DNA from: Thermoleophilales bacterium
GTDB taxonomy: Bacteria > Actinomycetota > Thermoleophilia > Solirubrobacterales > 70-9
Assembly: GCA_020636895.1 (NCBI GenBank)
Contig: JACJWZ010000002.1
Location: forward strand, 992,001-1,056,000
DNA length: 64,000 bases
Direction: 5' to 3'
Position 1 is the first letter of the stretch; every line of letters begins with the position of its first letter. The notes under the pieces are model-generated. The model saw nothing but the letters and a program-made list of their open reading frames with translations, had not been told where the DNA came from and ran no database searches. A program made the position numbers and the translations under genes. Shown one piece after another: positions 39,449 through 48,278 of this stretch.

Positions 39449-40738
39449 GTGACCGAGCATCCCGATGAGAGCACCGGCCGGCCGCCGAGCTTCCTGCGCT
39501 CCTCGATGCAGGAGCAGGCCCGGATCGCGCGCATCCGGCCGCTCGCCCCACCGTCGCTGCTGCTCCGGGTCGGCCGCTGGTGGTGGGCGACGGTGCTGCG
39601 CGAGTCCGCGGCTCACTTCGCCTTCGCGGGTGTCGCCGTGCTCGGGCTCACCTGGCTCGTCCGGCTCCCCGCCAGGCTGACGACGGCGCTGCGCGCTCTC
39701 TCGGTCGCCGCGATCGTCTGGGAGCTCCGCAACGCCTGGAACGCGCACCGCAGCGTCAAGCGCATCGACGAGGCGCTCTCCGACATCGAGACCGACGGCC
39801 CCTCCCCCCGGGTACCCCGCTCGCACCTGATCGTGCCGCCGATCGCCTTCGTCACGCGGGGCGTGCGCCGCACCCGCGGCGTCAAGTACGCGACGGCCGA
39901 GGACGGGACGAACCTGCGCCTCGACGTCTATCGCCCTGCCGACGACGATCCCGCAGACGACGTCCTCCATCCCGCCGTCATCCAGGTCCATGGCGGCGGC
40001 TGGCTCGCCGGCTCCCGCTTCGAGCAGGGCATCCCGCTGCTCAACCACCTCGCCTCGATCGGGTGGGTGGGCTTCAACGTCGACTACCGGCTCAGCCCGG
40101 AGGCGACCTGGCCGGCGCAGATCGTCGACGTCAAGCGCGCGATCGCCTGGGTCCGCGAGAACGCCGCCGAGCTCGGGATCGACCCCGAGATGATCTGCAT
40201 CACCGGTGGCTCGGCGGGCGGTCACCTGACGGCGCTCGCCGGGCTGACCGCGAATGCGCCCGAGTTCCAGCCCGGGTTCGAGGACGCCGACACGAGCGTC
40301 GCCGCGGCCGTCCCCTTCTACGGCGTCTACGACCTGACCAACGCCAACGGCCACTACTACCCGCAGCTCAACGACTGGGTGTTCGAGAAGGTGCTGTTCA
40401 AGCGGCCGCTGGTGGGCAACGAGGACCTCTACCGCTCGGCCTCGCCGATGCACCGGATGCACGCAGACGCGCCCCCCTTCCTCGTCATCCACGGCGAGCG
40501 CGACACGCTCGTCCCCGTCGGCGACGCGCGTGACTTCGTCGAGGCGATGAGAGCGACGTCGGAGGAGCGCGTCCTCTACGTCGAGCTCCCCGACGCCGAG
40601 CACGCCTTCGACCTGTGGCCGAGCGAGCGCACCGCGCGGATCTCGGAGGCGATCGGCCGCTTCCTCACCGCCGTCGCCGAGCGCGAGGGCAAGGAGCCGC
40701 CGCCCGTCCGCGAGGACAGCCCGGCGCGGGTCGCCTGA
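39449..40738 (+). CDS. Membrane-anchored alpha/beta-hydrolase (esterase/lipase, HSL-like)
   Basis: 429 residues from GTG 39449, 7 nt behind TACGCT (39436-39441). The N-terminal 60 residues are soluble; hydrophobic stretches at about 50-72 and 80-94 likely anchor it. The hydrolase domain has oxyanion motif HPAVIQVHGGGWLAGSRF, nucleophile GGSAGGHLTALAGL, Asp in VIHGERDTLVPVGDARDF and His in PDAEHAFDLWP. This resembles LipC/LipW-like esterases of actinobacteria and BD-FAE carbohydrate or carboxyl esterases. Substrate unknown. No operon partner on the same strand nearby. Confidence 0.87.
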   Translation: MTEHPDESTGRPPSFLRSSMQEQARIARIRPLAPPSLLLRVGRWWWATVLRESAAHFAFAGVAVLGLTWLVRLPARLTTALRALSVAAIVWELRNAWNAHRSVKRIDEALSDIETDGPSPRVPRSHLIVPPIAFVTRGVRRTRGVKYATAEDGTNLRLDVYRPADDDPADDVLHPAVIQVHGGGWLAGSRFEQGIPLLNHLASIGWVGFNVDYRLSPEATWPAQIVDVKRAIAWVRENAAELGIDPEMICITGGSAGGHLTALAGLTANAPEFQPGFEDADTSVAAAVPFYGVYDLTNANGHYYPQLNDWVFEKVLFKRPLVGNEDLYRSASPMHRMHADAPPFLVIHGERDTLVPVGDARDFVEAMRATSEERVLYVELPDAEHAFDLWPSERTARISEAIGRFLTAVAEREGKEPPPVREDSPARVA

Positions 40739-40757
40739 GGCGCGCTCGGCTCCCCGC

Positions 40758-40786
40758 TTGACATCGGACCCACCCCTCTGCAGGAT
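40758..40786 (+). promoter_or_regulatory. Promoter of a small secreted protein
   Basis: TTGACA (40758-40763), 17-bp spacer and CAGGAT (40781-40786). It is the best canonical -35 in the window and gives a leader of about 50 nt with AAGGAACCCGAGAGAGA before ATG 40844. Confidence 0.55.
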
Positions 40787-40843
40787 GCGCCGCCCCCGCG
40801 GGGAACTCCCTGCGCAACCCACCAGGAAGGAACCCGAGAGAGA

Positions 40844-41230
40844 ATGAGCTTCACGCCCAAGTCCCGCCGCGTCACCGTGGCCACCGGCGTCGCCACCATC
40901 GCCGCGGTCGCGCTCGGCGCCGCCGCCGCTCCCGCCCAGGACATGCCCTTCGACTCGAAGATCCGGCTCACCGAGCGGGCGCCCTTCGCCCACGGGAAGG
41001 TGCAGTCCGATTCGCCCGACTGCATCGCCAACCGCAAGATCCGCCTGTTCCGCGAGAAGCGCGGCGGGACGAAGGTGATCGGCAAGACCCGCACCGGCTC
41101 CGACGGCAAGTGGACGATCATGAAGACCCCGAAGTCGGGCGTCTACTACGCGAAGGTCAACCAGTACGCGAACGAGTCGACCGGCCTCGTCTGCCTGCCG
41201 GCGAAGTCCAAGAAGGTCGCGATCGACTGA
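40844..41230 (+). CDS. Small secreted protein, unknown
   Basis: 128 residues. Signal peptide 1-31 (VATGVATIAAVALGAAAAPA, cleavage near AQD). The mature part has the sequence CIANRKIRLFREKRGGTKV, TRTGSDGKWTIMKTPKSGVY and YAKVNQYANESTGLVCLPAK, a single beta-sandwich with two cysteines, similar to the transthyretin-like or carboxypeptidase-regulatory folds common in secreted Solirubrobacterales proteins. A canonical promoter suggests high expression. Confidence 0.75.
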   Translation: MSFTPKSRRVTVATGVATIAAVALGAAAAPAQDMPFDSKIRLTERAPFAHGKVQSDSPDCIANRKIRLFREKRGGTKVIGKTRTGSDGKWTIMKTPKSGVYYAKVNQYANESTGLVCLPAKSKKVAID

Positions 41231-41233
41231 CCG

Positions 41234-41250
41234 CCGGGCGCGACGCCCGG
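41234..41250. terminator. Hairpin terminator
   Basis: CCGGGCG-CGA-CGCCCGG, a perfect 7-bp stem with 3-nt loop, four bases after the stop codon of the secreted protein. Confidence 0.65.
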
Positions 41251-41306
41251 ATCCACCCGTCGGGTTGACGTCAGCCATCGCGCGGGCGGGCGGCGCTCCG
41301 CGCCGC

Positions 41307-41346
41307 GATCGGACACACTGTCCGGTCAGCGTGTAGGCTGCCCTCG
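41307..41346 (+). promoter_or_regulatory. TetR operator and leaderless promoter
   Basis: GATCGGACA-CAC-TGTCCGGTC (41307-41327) is an inverted repeat with 9-bp arms and one mismatch, core CGGACA-N3-TGTCCG. TAGGCT (41334-41339) follows 7 nt before ATG 41347. Probably the site of autorepression by the TetR gene. Confidence 0.62.
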
Positions 41347-41964
41347 ATGCCCTCCGTCACCCGCCGCTCTCCCTCCTCGACCCGCCGGGCCGGCGCCGAG
41401 CTGCGGCTGATCGAGGCGACCGAGCGGCTGCTCGCGGAGGGAACCTCCTACATCGGGCTGAGCGTCGAGCAGCTCTGCTCGGAGGCGGGGGTCGCGCGCT
41501 CCACCTTCTACGTCCACTTCCGCGACAAGGGCGACCTCGTCACCCGGGTCGCGGAGCGGATGCTCGACCAGCTCAGCGAGGCAGCCGGCGCCTGGTGGGT
41601 CCCCGGCGCCGACCGCAGCGAGCTGCTCGACGCGACGCGCCAGCTCGTCGGCGTCTACGCGCGCCACCGCGCCGTCTTCGCCGCGCTGACCGAGACCGCC
41701 GCCTACGACGGCGAGCTTCGAGCGGTGCAGGAGGCGATGGTCGACGCGCACGCGGAGCCGCTCGCCCGCTTCATCGACGCCGGGCGGGAGCGCGGCGAGG
41801 TTCGCGACCTGCACACGCGCGAGACCGTCGTCGCCCTCGTCGGCATGGTCCAGGGAGCCTGCGCCCGTCTCGCCGGCGACGACGCCGACGAACTCGACCG
41901 GGTTGCCGAGACGATCACCGCGATCACCTGGCACTCGCTCTACCCGGACCAGGAAGCGGCGTGA
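41347..41964 (+). CDS. TetR-family transcriptional regulator
   Basis: 205 residues. The HTH domain is LRLIEATERLLAEGTSYIGL, SVEQLCSEAGVARSTFYVHF and RDKGDLVTRV. The C-terminal part, ALTETAAYDGELRAVQEAM and onward, resembles the AcrR-type ligand domain. Its stop overlaps the GTG of the P450 gene, so it is co-transcribed with that enzyme and probably senses its substrate or product. Confidence 0.9.
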   Translation: MPSVTRRSPSSTRRAGAELRLIEATERLLAEGTSYIGLSVEQLCSEAGVARSTFYVHFRDKGDLVTRVAERMLDQLSEAAGAWWVPGADRSELLDATRQLVGVYARHRAVFAALTETAAYDGELRAVQEAMVDAHAEPLARFIDAGRERGEVRDLHTRETVVALVGMVQGACARLAGDDADELDRVAETITAITWHSLYPDQEAA

Positions 41965-43403
41965 GCGGCCCCGTCACCAAGATCGGCAGCCCCGGCTCGC
42001 GCCCCCCCTACCCCGCGCCGCTGGCGATCCTCGCCGACATGAAGGACGAGGTGATCGCGACCGTCCGCTCCTCCGTCCCACCCGGAGAGAACTGGCCCGA
42101 CCTGCGCAAGACGTGGGGCTTCCGGCGCGACCCGCTCACTCCGCTGCTCGACTGCTACGAGCGCTACGGGCCGGTCTTCTCGATCCGGGTCCTGTTCGGG
42201 GCCAACGTCTTCATGATCGGCCCGGAGGCCAACCACTTCATGCTCGTCTCCGGCCGCGAGAACTTCTCATGGCGCAAGGGCCGGATGGGCGACCTGATCC
42301 CGCTGCTCGGCGACGGGCTGCTGACGACCGACGGGCAGTTCCACGACACCTCCCGCGCGCTGATCATGCCCGCCTTCCACCGCGAGCGGGTGGTCGCCGC
42401 GGCCGAGGTGATGGCGGCGGAGGCGGCCGGCGCCGCCGACGCGATCGACGCCGCGGAGCCGCTCGACGTCTACCACTGGACCCGCGACCTGGCGATGCGG
42501 ATCGCGATGCAGGCGCTGTTCGGCTTCGACCCCGATTCCAACCGGGCCGAGGAGATGGCCGCGACGTTCGAGCGGGGCCTCGGCTTCTACGGCCGCGAGT
42601 ATCCGATGCAGCTCATCTGGGGACCGTTCACCCCGGCGTCGCGAATGCACGCCGACCGCCGCCGGCTCGAGGAGCTCGTCGGCGCCGAGATCGCGCGGAG
42701 GCGCGAGCGCGGAGGCGGCGGTGAGGCGGACGGCGCCGACATCCTCAGCTCGCTGATCGACGCAACCGACGAGGACGGCGAGCGGCTCGCCGAGAGCCAC
42801 GTGCTCGACCACGTCCTCACGCTGCTCTTCGCCGGCCACGACACGACCACGTCCACCGTCAGCTTCCTCGCCTACGAGCTCGCCCGCCATCCCGAGTGGG
42901 TCAAGCGGTTGCGGGCGGAGCTCGACGAGGTCTGCGGCGATCGCGAGCCGACCACCGAGGAGCTCTTCTCCGGCCTGCCGCTTCTGACCCGGGCCGTCGA
43001 CGAGACCCTGCGGCTCTATCCGCCGGCATGGATCGGGGCGCGGCGCTGCGTCCGCGACTACGAGTTCGAGGGCGTCAAGGTCGGCGCCGGGCTCCCGGTC
43101 GCCTACAGCTCCTGGGTCTCCCACCGGCTCCCCGACGTCTTCGAGAACCCGCACGACTTCGAGCCCGACCGCTTCGAGCCCGAAGCCCGGGCGAAGTGGC
43201 CGCGCGGCGCCTATGTCCCCTTCGGCATGGGTCCGCGGGTCTGCATCGGCAAGCGCTTCGGCTACACCGAGGTGCACGCGATCGCGGCCGCGCTCATCCG
43301 CCGCTTCGACCTCGAGCTTCCTGACGACTACAAGCTGACGATCCAGCAGGCCCCGACGCTCTCCCCGCGCGGCGGCCTGCCGATGAGGCTGACGCCGGCC
43401 TGA
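41961..43403 (+). CDS. Cytochrome P450, class resembling CYP102/CYP4-type fatty-acid or terpenoid hydroxylases
   Basis: 480 residues from GTG 41961 (overlap with TetR stop). Heme Cys428 in PFGMGPRVCIGKRFGYTE; oxygen helix LLFAGHDTTTSTVSFLAYEL; ExxR in ETLRLYPPAWIGARR; PDRFEP before the heme loop. The LYPP and FGxGPRxCIG pattern is that of longer-chain P450s such as CYP102, CYP4 and related bacterial enzymes, clearly different from the shorter P450 at 31104. Substrate unknown; the tight TetR pairing suggests induction by a xenobiotic or lipid. Confidence 0.88.
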   Translation: MSGPVTKIGSPGSRPPYPAPLAILADMKDEVIATVRSSVPPGENWPDLRKTWGFRRDPLTPLLDCYERYGPVFSIRVLFGANVFMIGPEANHFMLVSGRENFSWRKGRMGDLIPLLGDGLLTTDGQFHDTSRALIMPAFHRERVVAAAEVMAAEAAGAADAIDAAEPLDVYHWTRDLAMRIAMQALFGFDPDSNRAEEMAATFERGLGFYGREYPMQLIWGPFTPASRMHADRRRLEELVGAEIARRRERGGGGEADGADILSSLIDATDEDGERLAESHVLDHVLTLLFAGHDTTTSTVSFLAYELARHPEWVKRLRAELDEVCGDREPTTEELFSGLPLLTRAVDETLRLYPPAWIGARRCVRDYEFEGVKVGAGLPVAYSSWVSHRLPDVFENPHDFEPDRFEPEARAKWPRGAYVPFGMGPRVCIGKRFGYTEVHAIAAALIRRFDLELPDDYKLTIQQAPTLSPRGGLPMRLTPA

Positions 43404-43427
43404 GGCCGGTCGAGCGCGCCCACGGGA

Positions 43428-43444
43428 CGCCCCGCCGGGGGGCG
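43428..43444. terminator. Hairpin between convergent genes
   Basis: CGCCCC-GCCGG-GGGGCG, a 6-bp all-G/C stem 25 bp after the P450 stop and 38 bp before the end of ppc. Confidence 0.5.
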
Positions 43445-43481
43445 CGGCGGAGCCAGCGCCCACGGAGCCGCCCGCGAGCCC

Positions 43482-46253
43482 TCAGCCCGTGTTGCGCAGG
43501 CCGGCGGCGATCCCGTTGATCGCCAGCAGGCTGACGCGACCGAGGTCCTCCTCCCCGGCTCGCAGTCGTCTCAGCAGATCGATCTGCACGTAGGAGAGCG
43601 GGTCGACGCTCGGGTTGCGTCGCTGGATCGAGGCCTGCAGGACGGGCTCGCGGTCGAGCAGGCGCTCCTCCCCGCTGATCCGCCGCAGCTCGGCCTTCGT
43701 CCGCGCGAGCTCGGCCTCGATCACCGCCCAGATCCGCTCGCGCGGCTCCTCCTGATCCCAGAGCTCGACGTAGCGGCGGGCGATCCCGTCGTCAGCCTTC
43801 GCGCAGGCCATCTCCGCGTTGGCGAGCACGGCGGCGAAGAACGGCCACTCGCGCTGCATCGTCCGCAGCAGCTCCTCGCCGCGCTCCTCCCGCGCCCGCT
43901 CCAAAGCGGTGCCGAGCCCGAACCACGCCGGCAGGATGATCCGCGACTGCGTCCACGAGAAGACCCACGGGATCGCCCGGAGCTGGTCGATCCCACCGCC
44001 GGGCTTGCGCTTGGCGGGCCGCGAGCCGAGCTGCAGCCTCGAGACCTCGTCCACCGGCGTCACCTTCTGGAAGAACTCGACGAAGTCGGGGTCGTCGTGG
44101 ACGAGCTCGCGGTAGACGGCCTCGGCGTCCTCGGCCATCGACGCGAGCGCGGACTCGAAGCCCTCGAGCTCCTCGCCGCTCGGGCCCTCGAGCTCGGCGA
44201 GCCTGCTGAAGAGCACGGCGCTCGTCGTCAGCTCCAGCTCGCGGTGGGCGATCGGCGCCACCCCGTACTTGCTCGAGAGCACCTCCCCCTGCTCGGTCAT
44301 CTTCAGGCGCCCGCCGACGGTGCCCGGCGGCAGCGCCGCGATGGCGACGTTGGTCGGTCCGCCGCCGCGGCCGACCGCCCCGCCGCGGCCGTGGAAGAAG
44401 ATCCAGGAGGCCCCGCGCGCGCCGATCTCGCGCGCCATCCCGACCTGCGCCCGGTACACGCCCCAGCTCGATGCGAGGTAGCCGGCGTCCTTGTTGGAAT
44501 CCGAGTAGCCGACCATCACCTCCTGCACGTCGCCACTGGCCTGCAGCGCCTTCCGGTAGGAGGGGATGTCGAGAAGCGCCGCCATCGTCTCCGGCGCGGC
44601 GGCGAGCGTCGCACCGGCCTCGAAGAGAGGCACGATCCGCAGCAGCGCCGACTCGCCCCCGACGCCGACCAGCCGCGCCTCCTTCATCAGCAGCATCACG
44701 TCGAGGACGTCAGCGGGCGTCGCCGCGTTCGAGATCACGAAGGCCTGCAGAGCGCCGCCGTGGCCCTCGTCGTGGAGGCGCCGCAGCATGCGGAAGAGCT
44801 CGATCGTCTTCCTCGCGTCGTCTGAGAGACCCGAGACGTCGCCGGGGATCAGCGGCCTACGGCCCTCGATCTCGCGGCGGAGCACCGCCACCCGCTCGTC
44901 GTGGCCGAGCGCCGCGGGGTCCTCACAGCCGCCGAAGGCCCGCAGCACCTCGTCGACGGCCGCGCGGTGGCGATCGGCGTTCTCGCGGATGTCGAGGCGC
45001 GCGAAGTGGAAGCCGAAGACCTCGACCTGGCGGATCGTGTCCTGCAGGTCCATCGCGGCGGCGAGCCCTCCCGAGTCCCGGCGCAGCGCGTCGCGGATCA
45101 CCTCGAGGTCGGCCAGCAGCTCGGCCGGGCTCTCGTAGCCGCCCGGCCCGCGGCGCCTGGTCACCCGGAGCCGCTCGGCGATCAGCGTGCAGGCCCGGCG
45201 GTACGGCTCTTCCGCGTTGCGGGTCTGCAGTTCCGCGGCGAGGTCCGGAAAGCGCTGGCCGAGGTCTGCGAGCAGCTCCACGAGGTCGGGGCTCTCCCCG
45301 ACGACGCGCTCGGAGAACGAGAGCCTGCCGGCGAGCTGGGCGACCCGCTCGCGGAGCATCCGCAGGCACGACGTCCGCATCAGCTCGAGCGTCTCGCGAG
45401 TGACCACCGGCGTCACGTTCGCGTTGCCGTCCCGGTCGCCGCCGATCCACGATCCGAAGGTGAGGAGCGGCGGCACCTCGATCTCCTCGCCGGGGAAGGC
45501 GCGGGCGAGCGCCGATTCGATGTCGCGGTAGATGACCGGGATCTCGCCGGCGATGGTCGAGAGGAAGTAGGCGAGGCCGCCGCGGACCTCGTCGATCACC
45601 GTCGGCGAGGCGGCGCGCAGCTCGTCGGAGCCCCACAGCTCCTGGACCGTGCCGAGGATGCGGCCGCGAGCGAGCTCCGCCCCCGACTCGGGGATCGGCC
45701 CCCGGTCGAGGTCGCGGAGGACGCCGAAGATGCGCGCGAGCTTGGCGAGCGTCGTGCGCCGCTTCGCTTCGGTGGGATGGGCGGTGAGGACGAGCCTGAT
45801 CTCGGCGGTGGCCAGCAGCTCGCGGACGTCGTCGGCGGTGGCTCCCGAGGCGGCCAGCCGCTCGATGGCGTCGCGGACCGAGCCCTGCCGCGGCGCCGGC
45901 TCGTCGCGCATCTCGTGGGCGCGGATCCGCCGCACCCGCTCGCTGTCCTCGGCGAGGTTGGTGAGCTCGAACCACTTGACGAGCGTGCGGACGAGCAATT
46001 CCGCCTCCTCCCCGTCGAGTTCCGCGGCGAGCTCGGCCAGCGCTCCCGGCGCCTCGGCATCGCCATCGCGCGCGGCCATAGCGAGCTCAACGGTGCGCGC
46101 GTGCAGCTCGATGGCCCCGTCTCCCTCGGCCCCGGCGATCACCTCCCGGAGCGCGTCGATGAGGAGCTCCTGGTCGTCCGCGAAGGTGCGTCCCGCCGGG
46201 GAACGGACCTCACGGCCGTTGCTTTCGCGCGCGCTATGCAAGCGCGACATCAT
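43482..46253 (-). CDS. ppc: Phosphoenolpyruvate carboxylase
   Basis: 923 residues, normal length. Fixes bicarbonate onto PEP to make oxaloacetate, refilling the citric-acid cycle. Signatures: RLVLTAHPTEAKRRTTLAKL (catalytic His), EVMVGYSDSNKDAGYLASSW, FFHGRGGAVGRGGGPTNVA and MTEQGEVLSSKYG, plus the C-terminal LRNTG typical of the enzyme. Start at ATG 46253 is followed by a second ATG; either may serve. No allosteric comment is possible. Paired with the pyruvate dehydrogenase of this window, it sets the balance of acetyl-CoA and oxaloacetate. Confidence 0.96.
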   Translation of the reverse strand: MMSRLHSARESNGREVRSPAGRTFADDQELLIDALREVIAGAEGDGAIELHARTVELAMAARDGDAEAPGALAELAAELDGEEAELLVRTLVKWFELTNLAEDSERVRRIRAHEMRDEPAPRQGSVRDAIERLAASGATADDVRELLATAEIRLVLTAHPTEAKRRTTLAKLARIFGVLRDLDRGPIPESGAELARGRILGTVQELWGSDELRAASPTVIDEVRGGLAYFLSTIAGEIPVIYRDIESALARAFPGEEIEVPPLLTFGSWIGGDRDGNANVTPVVTRETLELMRTSCLRMLRERVAQLAGRLSFSERVVGESPDLVELLADLGQRFPDLAAELQTRNAEEPYRRACTLIAERLRVTRRRGPGGYESPAELLADLEVIRDALRRDSGGLAAAMDLQDTIRQVEVFGFHFARLDIRENADRHRAAVDEVLRAFGGCEDPAALGHDERVAVLRREIEGRRPLIPGDVSGLSDDARKTIELFRMLRRLHDEGHGGALQAFVISNAATPADVLDVMLLMKEARLVGVGGESALLRIVPLFEAGATLAAAPETMAALLDIPSYRKALQASGDVQEVMVGYSDSNKDAGYLASSWGVYRAQVGMAREIGARGASWIFFHGRGGAVGRGGGPTNVAIAALPPGTVGGRLKMTEQGEVLSSKYGVAPIAHRELELTTSAVLFSRLAELEGPSGEELEGFESALASMAEDAEAVYRELVHDDPDFVEFFQKVTPVDEVSRLQLGSRPAKRKPGGGIDQLRAIPWVFSWTQSRIILPAWFGLGTALERAREERGEELLRTMQREWPFFAAVLANAEMACAKADDGIARRYVELWDQEEPRERIWAVIEAELARTKAELRRISGEERLLDREPVLQASIQRRNPSVDPLSYVQIDLLRRLRAGEEDLGRVSLLAINGIAAGLRNTG

Positions 46254-46301
46254 CCCCTAGTCTCGCCACCGGCACCGAGATTCCACCCCGGGAGGTCGTC
46301 A

Positions 46302-47108
46302 ATGACCGACAGCAGCGAGATCAAGGATCGGCAGCGAGCGATGTGGACGGCGGGCGACTACCCGACCATCGCCCGGTGGATCGAGCCGGCGTCGGCGACG
46401 GTCGTCGCCAGCGTCGGGGTCGGGGATACCGAGCGCGTGCTCGACGTCGCGACGGGAACGGGCAACGCCGCCTTGGTCGCGGCCGCGCTCGGAGCCGAGG
46501 TCACCGGCCTCGACTTGACGCCGAAGCTGATCGAGGTGGCCCGCCGCCGGGCCCAGGAGGCGGAGTTGCGCGTCGAGCTCCTCGAGGGCGACGCCGAGAA
46601 CCTGCCCTTCGACGACGACAGCTTCGACCGCGTCGTCTCCGTCTTCGGCGTCATGTTCGCTCCGGACCAGCAGCGCGCCGCCGACGAGCTCGCGCGGGTC
46701 TGCCGGCCCGGCGGCCGCATCGGCGTCTGCGCCTGGACGCCCGATGGCGTCAACGGGCGCATGTTCGCGCTGATCGGCTCACACATGCCTCCGCCACCGG
46801 AGGGGTTCATGCCGCCCGTGCTGTGGGGCACGGAGGAGCGGCTTCGCCAGCTCTTCGCCGGATCGGGAGCGGAGCTCTCCTTTGAGCGCCGCTTCTCCAC
46901 CTTCGAGGACGAATCCTCGGAGGCCTGGGTCGATTACAACTCGGAGGCGCTCGGCCCCGTGATCCTGGCCAAGCAGGCGCTCGGCGACGGATGGGGAGCG
47001 GCGCGCCAGGATCTCGTCGCGCTCTACGACGACGCGAACGAGAGCGGGGACGGCAAGCTCGAGTTCCGCGCCGAGTACCTGGAGACGGTGATCACGCTCC
47101 CAGCCTGA
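46302..47108 (+). CDS. Class I SAM-dependent methyltransferase
   Basis: 268 residues from ATG 46302 with GGGAGG 6 nt before it. SAM motif I is VLDVATGTGNAALVAAALGA, motif II VTGLDLTPKLIEVARRRAQE, then AENLPFDDDSFDRVVSVFGV and ELARVCRPGGRIGVCAW, the UbiE/MenG-like pattern. The conserved N-terminal KDRQRAMWTAGDYPTIARW lead is seen in actinobacterial small-molecule methyltransferases. Substrate unknown. Divergent from ppc. Confidence 0.88.
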   Translation: MTDSSEIKDRQRAMWTAGDYPTIARWIEPASATVVASVGVGDTERVLDVATGTGNAALVAAALGAEVTGLDLTPKLIEVARRRAQEAELRVELLEGDAENLPFDDDSFDRVVSVFGVMFAPDQQRAADELARVCRPGGRIGVCAWTPDGVNGRMFALIGSHMPPPPEGFMPPVLWGTEERLRQLFAGSGAELSFERRFSTFEDESSEAWVDYNSEALGPVILAKQALGDGWGAARQDLVALYDDANESGDGKLEFRAEYLETVITLPA

Positions 47109-47117
47109 GCGCCACCT

Positions 47118-47302
47118 GCGCCGAACGTTCACCGAGGCCGGCGTCGCTGCGGCGCCATGCCGCGCCGCGCCGGGGCTGCCGCTGCGCCGAACGTTCACCG
47201 CGGCCGGCGTCGCTGCGGCGCCATGCCGCGCCGCGCCGGGGCTGCCGCTGCGCCGAACGTTCACCGCGCGGGGCTATGCGGGGTCGTAAACGACGTTCGG
47301 CG
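47118..47302. repeat. 66-bp tandem repeat array, copy 1
   Basis: Two full 66-bp units (47118-47183, 47184-47249) and a terminal 53-bp unit (47250-47302). Each begins GCGCCGAACGTTCACCG. The terminal unit carries CGCCGAACGT (47251-47260) and ACGTTCGGCG (47293-47302), a 10-bp perfect inverted repeat with a 32-nt loop. It lies between a methyltransferase and a stress-protein-like gene. A related array is at 48083-48236. Confidence 0.75.
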
Positions 47303-47405
47303 CCAGGCAGGGGTGGGCGTGCTCGACTGACGGCCACGCCTGCCTGCGTTCGGTCGGTGCTAAGTTGCATATGCCACTAGCAACTGCTCGGCGAAGGAGG
47401 CGGAG

Positions 47406-48071
47406 ATGCACAGCCCGGTGCGGTCGGAGACGGACTTCTTCAAGGGGGTGGTGGTGTTCTGCCTGGCCGGTGCGCTCGTCGCTGTCCTCGCGCTCGTGAT
47501 CGACGCCACGGCGGCGGCGATCGTCGCGGCGGCCCTGATCGGCGTCGGGATCGGCCTCTTCCTCACGCGTTCGCGCGGATCGATGCCCGATCGCGTGCAG
47601 GTCGCGAGCCGCGGCGATGGCGTCCACCGTGTACTCGTCGTCGCCAACGAGACGATCGAGGGCGAGGAGCTGCTCGCGGAGATCGAGAACCGCACAGCGG
47701 GCAGGCCCGACGCCGAGATCCTGCTCGTCTGCCCGGCGCTGGCCGGCTCGCGCCTGCAGCACCTCGCCTCCGACATCGACGGCCCGCGCGCCGAGGCCGA
47801 GGAGCGGATGCACCGCTCGCTCGCCGAGATCCAGCGCGTCCACCCGGGGGCCCGTGGCGTGGTCGGGGACGACGACCCGTTCGCGGCGACGCGCGACGCG
47901 CTCGCCACGTTCGCCGCCGACGAGCTGATCGTCTCGACCCACCCGCCCGAGCGTTCCCGCTGGCTCGAGCGCGGCGTCATCGAGCAGATCCGCCGGGATG
48001 TCGACCTGCCGCTCACCCATGTGGTCGTCGAGGGCGCGGCCGCGCGGGTGCAGGAGGTGCCCGCCGCGTAG
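47406..48071 (+). CDS. Two-helix membrane protein with UspA-like domain
   Basis: 221 residues with GAAGGAGGCGGAG just before ATG 47406. Residues about 13-31 and 34-53 are two membrane segments; a soluble domain (about 70-210) follows with HRVLVVANETIEGEELLAEI and AEILLVCPALAGSRLQHLAS, then ATFAADELIVSTHPPERSRW, the alternating beta-alpha pattern of universal stress proteins without a clear ATP G-x2-G-x9-G motif. A small hairpin (AGTTGC 47363-47368 with GCAACT 47380-47385) lies in its leader. Sits between the two repeat arrays. Role unknown. Confidence 0.72.
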   Translation: MHSPVRSETDFFKGVVVFCLAGALVAVLALVIDATAAAIVAAALIGVGIGLFLTRSRGSMPDRVQVASRGDGVHRVLVVANETIEGEELLAEIENRTAGRPDAEILLVCPALAGSRLQHLASDIDGPRAEAEERMHRSLAEIQRVHPGARGVVGDDDPFAATRDALATFAADELIVSTHPPERSRWLERGVIEQIRRDVDLPLTHVVVEGAAARVQEVPAA

Positions 48072-48082
48072 CCCCACGGGCC

Positions 48083-48236
48083 GCGCCGAACGTTCACTGA
48101 GGCCGGTGTCGCTGCGCCGCCATGCCGCGCCGCGCCGGGGCTGCCGCTGCGCCGCCATGCCGCGCCGCGCCGGGGCTGCCGCCGCGCCGAACGTTCACCG
48201 CGCGGGGCTATACGGGGTGGAAATCGACGTTGGGCG
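48083..48236. repeat. Repeat array related to that at 47118, copy 2
   Basis: Starts GCGCCGAACGTTCACTGAGG, then two 35-bp units with CATGCCGCGCCGCGCCGGGG, and a terminal 53-bp unit (48184-48236) that matches the terminal unit of copy 1 at 48 of 53 positions. Its inverted repeat is CGCCGAACGT (48185-48194) with ACGTTGGGCG (48227-48236), same 32-nt loop, one mismatch. Same orientation as copy 1, so the two flank the gene at 47406 as direct repeats. Confidence 0.72.
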
Positions 48237-48278
48237 TGCGAAAGCGCCGGAGGACGCCCGCGACTAGGCTGCCGCGGC

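Noticed and set aside
46779..47264. Protein with 22-residue repeats across the 47.1 kb array
   Set aside because: The 66-bp unit is divisible by three, so any frame appears repetitive; the frame runs into the antisense of the methyltransferase and has no start signal.
47118..48236. CRISPR array
   Set aside because: Units are contiguous tandem repeats of 66 or 35 bp with no unique spacers, and no cas gene is present.
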